From: Vibrio vulnificus NBRC 15645 = ATCC 27562
GTDB lineage: Bacteria > Pseudomonadota > Gammaproteobacteria > Enterobacterales > Vibrionaceae
Assembly (NCBI RefSeq): GCF_002224265.1
Contig: NZ_CP012882.1
Coordinates: 1,178,001-1,242,000, forward strand
Direction: 5' to 3'
Length of the DNA: 64,000 nucleotides
Of this stretch, positions 61,705-64,000 are shown piece after piece. A program made the position numbers and the translations under genes. The notes below the pieces were generated by a model. The model was not told the origin of the DNA, searched no databases, and saw only the letters and a list, made by a program, of their open reading frames with translations. How positions within the stretch are numbered: the first letter of the stretch is position 1; each line of letters opens with the position of its first letter.

Positions 61705-62691
61705 ATGAACAACAAGGTTCCGGCGAATATCATTACGGGTTTTCTCGGTGTAGGAAAAACCACCACCATTCTAAACTTACTGAAAGAAAAGCCAGCCAAT
61801 GAAAAGTGGGCGGTTTTGGTGAATGAGTTTGGCGAGATTGGCATTGACGGTGCAATGATGACCGACAGCGGCGCGCTGATCAAAGAAGTACCGGGCGGCT
61901 GTATGTGCTGCACCGCAGGCGTGCCGATGAGTGTTGGCATCAACACATTGTTGCGTCAAAAGCCCGATCGTCTGCTTATCGAACCCACAGGGCTTGGTCA
62001 CCCGAAACAAGTGATTGCCACATTGACGTCTGCGCAATATGAACCGTATGTCGATCTCAAAGCGACCATTGCGCTGGTGGACCCACGCAACCTCAGCGAT
62101 GAAAAGTACCTGAACAACCAGAACTTTAACGACCAACTCGACAGTGCAGATGTGGTGATTGGCAGTAAAGTGGACCTTTGTACTTCGCATGACATTGATG
62201 TTTTCAATGATTGGGTGACAGACCAATCGCCTTCCAAAGTCTTTAGTAAGTTGATTCATGATGGTCAGTTGCCGGTAGAAGTGCTGGATATTGAACGTGT
62301 TTACGGCAGTGCTTCAACGCATATTGAACCGCATCACCACCATCATGCGGAGATGGAGCCACAGTTTGAATTGCCACCTGGTCGTGCTTTTGTGCGCAAA
62401 GAGAATAAAGGCCAAGGGTATTACAGTTGTGGTTGGCTAATTGGTGCTGAATATCGCTTTGAGTTTGAGGCGCTTTTTTCAATGTTCTCAGCATTAACTG
62501 CAGAGCGAGTGAAAGCGGTAGTGAACACAGATCAAGGCTGTTACGCCTTTAACGTCGCCAATGGCGTTGTGTCGGTGAATCAAATGAGCTTGGAAGGATT
62601 CGAGTCCAGAATCGAAGTTATCGATTCACAGCTAATGCCATGGGATGAGCTTGAAACGATCCTGCTGAAATTGGCGAATATTCACGGATAG
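61705..62691 (+). CDS. COG0523 GTPase, metal chaperone family (YjiA/CobW-like)
   Basis: A 328-residue G3E P-loop GTPase. The Walker A motif ITGFLGVGKTTT lies near residue 10-20, the conserved metal motif GGCMCC (CxCC) near 65-70, and the base-specificity motif GSKVDL near 155. A histidine run (HHHHH, about 209-213) with more His around it may store or deliver zinc. A CobW C-terminal domain follows. Subgroup and client are not clear; zinc transfer is the usual proposal for this family. No Zur site was checked. A strong terminator follows. Confidence 0.9.
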   Translation: MNNKVPANIITGFLGVGKTTTILNLLKEKPANEKWAVLVNEFGEIGIDGAMMTDSGALIKEVPGGCMCCTAGVPMSVGINTLLRQKPDRLLIEPTGLGHPKQVIATLTSAQYEPYVDLKATIALVDPRNLSDEKYLNNQNFNDQLDSADVVIGSKVDLCTSHDIDVFNDWVTDQSPSKVFSKLIHDGQLPVEVLDIERVYGSASTHIEPHHHHHAEMEPQFELPPGRAFVRKENKGQGYYSCGWLIGAEYRFEFEALFSMFSALTAERVKAVVNTDQGCYAFNVANGVVSVNQMSLEGFESRIEVIDSQLMPWDELETILLKLANIHG

Positions 62692-62710
62692 AAAGTGAAT
62701 GAATCGTGCG

Positions 62711-62740
62711 AAAAGCCAGTGATTTTCATCACTGGCTTTT
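62711..62740. terminator. Bidirectional terminator
   Basis: AAAAGCCAGTGAT, TTTC loop, ATCACTGGCTTTT between two converging genes, with T-runs on both strands. Confidence 0.85.
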
Positions 62741-62747
62741 TTAATCG

Positions 62748-64000
62748 CTAGAGAACACCCGTCAAATTCGGCTCACCACGGAAGATGATTTTGTCGTGAC
62801 CACGATGAATGCCGAAAGTGACAACGGTTGAAGGATCTTCTTCTCCGTCACTTGTTTTATCCCAATCGTATTGCAGCCAAGGTAGATTGTTTTGATTGGC
62901 AGTCAAATCCAACCAAAAGCGAATCTGTTCGCGAGCAGGGACTTTTTGTGTTGCTTTGATGCCTTCAGTACTTCCGTACAGCATCTTGCCGATACCAGTG
63001 AGATAGGCGTTGTTCTCAAGGCTGTGTGACCAAATGGGTTGTTGGTAGTGTTTTGCGCCATCAGCGAGAGTGAAATGGTCATGTTTGTTGTTAACAAACT
63101 CACCCGATCGCCAATATTCCACATCCAAAGGTACGACGATGGTTTGTCCCTGATATCCACCCACATCTTCAAAATTGAGTCGGCCAAATCGTACATCGGG
63201 TTGAACGGGCAAAATATGCTTGTCGTCGTAAAAAGCCACAGGGTCCGCGTTTTCAAGATAGACGAGGCCAATTTTGCTTACTGCAGAGTCAGAGTAGGTG
63301 TTAAAAGGCCCATCAGGGTAATTTTGGCCAATCTCGTCCTTCAGCCAACAGGCGCTGTTGGCGCAATGATCCTGCTTCATGATGCGAATGCGGCCTACGC
63401 TGCTGCCTTGCTCTTCGCGCCATTGAGTAGGCGCAAGAGAAGGCGTGACAAACCGTTCTAGGTGATCGCCGAGTTCTGCCAGTTCAAAGTGCGCCGTGGA
63501 TGAGAAATAATGGTAGTTGGCGACGGGTTCTTTAAGGCTATTTAACGCGTCGATATCGACGATTACCTGATCAAATGGCTGATTCATATAAGCAAAGGTT
63601 TGGCTATTTGGATAATCCCACTGCTGGTTGTGTACCTTAAAAAACTTGGGATAGAAACGCCCAATGTGGCGATAACCTTGGTTTACCTGCATACCAAGAT
63701 AAGGATCAACGAGGTCGGATTGCACTCTGAGGCTGCCAACTTCTCGCCATTGCAATCCATCAAACCAATACGCACCATTGGTGACGTCATCATGCGCTCT
63801 CTCCATTCCAGAGTCACTTTCCAGCCGTTGAGTCTGCATTGTCGCCGTTTCGACTGGCGTTGCCTGCTGACTGCTTAGTTTTACCCTCGCCGCAGGGGCG
63901 CTGGACAGATAAAAGTTGTGCGTTACTGGTGTAGAGCAGAGCGCTTGCGTGTTGACTGCCTGAGTAATACTACCGTTAGCGACCCATTGAATAGGCATGA
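62748..64000 (-). CDS. mshQ: MshQ-like protein (DUF6701-type), C-terminal part
   Basis: The C-terminal 416 or more residues of a large protein like MshQ, associated with MSHA pilus biogenesis. The region FGRLNFEDVGGYQGQTIVVPLDVEYWRSGEFVNN is a hallmark of the MshQ/DUF6701 C terminus (gene order R-x-L-...-P-L-x-x-x-Y-W-x-G), and FYPKFFKVHNQ agrees. An ATG at 63998 exists, but the family is much longer at the N terminus, so the gene most likely continues beyond the window and is partial here. Whether it works with the lone prepilin at 26392 cannot be told; other pilus genes are not in the window. Confidence 0.7.
   Translation of the reverse strand, partial: MPIQWVANGSITQAVNTQALCSTPVTHNFYLSSAPAARVKLSSQQATPVETATMQTQRLESDSGMERAHDDVTNGAYWFDGLQWREVGSLRVQSDLVDPYLGMQVNQGYRHIGRFYPKFFKVHNQQWDYPNSQTFAYMNQPFDQVIVDIDALNSLKEPVANYHYFSSTAHFELAELGDHLERFVTPSLAPTQWREEQGSSVGRIRIMKQDHCANSACWLKDEIGQNYPDGPFNTYSDSAVSKIGLVYLENADPVAFYDDKHILPVQPDVRFGRLNFEDVGGYQGQTIVVPLDVEYWRSGEFVNNKHDHFTLADGAKHYQQPIWSHSLENNAYLTGIGKMLYGSTEGIKATQKVPAREQIRFWLDLTANQNNLPWLQYDWDKTSDGEEDPSTVVTFGIHRGHDKIIFRGEPNLTGVL

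Overview
The window reads as part of the second chromosome of a Vibrio, most likely Vibrio vulnificus. The strongest evidence is the pair at 33312-35235, which I recognise as the V. vulnificus cytolysin/hemolysin gene vvhA and its partner vvhB. The other genes (MCPs, MSHA-type pilin parts, glpTQ, nas/nir genes, a T6SS) also fit a Vibrio. I saw no rRNA, tRNA, CRISPR array or intact insertion sequence.

Region 1 (1-20090) is the 3' part of a type VI secretion cluster: tssC (cut by the window start), tagJ, tssE, tssF, tssG and clpV in one overlapping run. An effector island follows: hcp, vgrG, a PAAR tip gene, an unknown probable loading factor and a 1515-residue Rhs protein ending in a lipase-like domain. 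An ankyrin lipoprotein immunity gene overlaps the Rhs gene. Downstream lies a displaced second Rhs tail, frameshifted, carrying a nuclease-like toxin and a YezG-like immunity gene. Last comes a second copy of the ankyrin immunity gene. Near-identical direct repeats of 608 bp (Rhs core) and about 310 bp (immunity gene) link the modules, as expected for toxin-tip exchange.

Region 2 (20271-35235, all minus strand) holds stand-alone units: a secreted endonuclease/phosphatase-fold lipoprotein, a LemA-M48 peptidase pair, a DcuC-type transporter, a lone prepilin, a TldD-PmbA pair, glpT and glpQ for glycerol-3-phosphate uptake and production, and vvhBA. Most units end in clear hairpin terminators.

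Region 3 (36010-42307) has two Cache-type chemoreceptors, a secreted alpha-amylase and a GNAT acetyltransferase.

Region 4 (42318-55255) is a complete nitrate assimilation block: nitrate reductase, siroheme-pathway methyltransferase, a TrpD2/YbiB-like protein, a Tat-type dienelactone-hydrolase-like protein, an ANTAR antiterminator (NasT-like), a nitrate ABC importer and nitrite reductase NirBD. The importer imports nitrate, NasA makes nitrite, CobA supplies the siroheme pathway and NirBD makes ammonium. The regulatory DNA is coherent. There are three sigma-54-like promoters, an NtrC-like site, and two leaders with an intrinsic terminator just before the start codon, preceded by hexaloop hairpins of the kind ANTAR proteins bind.

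Region 5 (55348-64000) contains a large calcium-repeat lipoprotein, a TPR-GGDEF diguanylate cyclase, a TrmK-like methyltransferase, a COG0523 metal GTPase and the C-terminal part of an MshQ-like protein cut by the window end.
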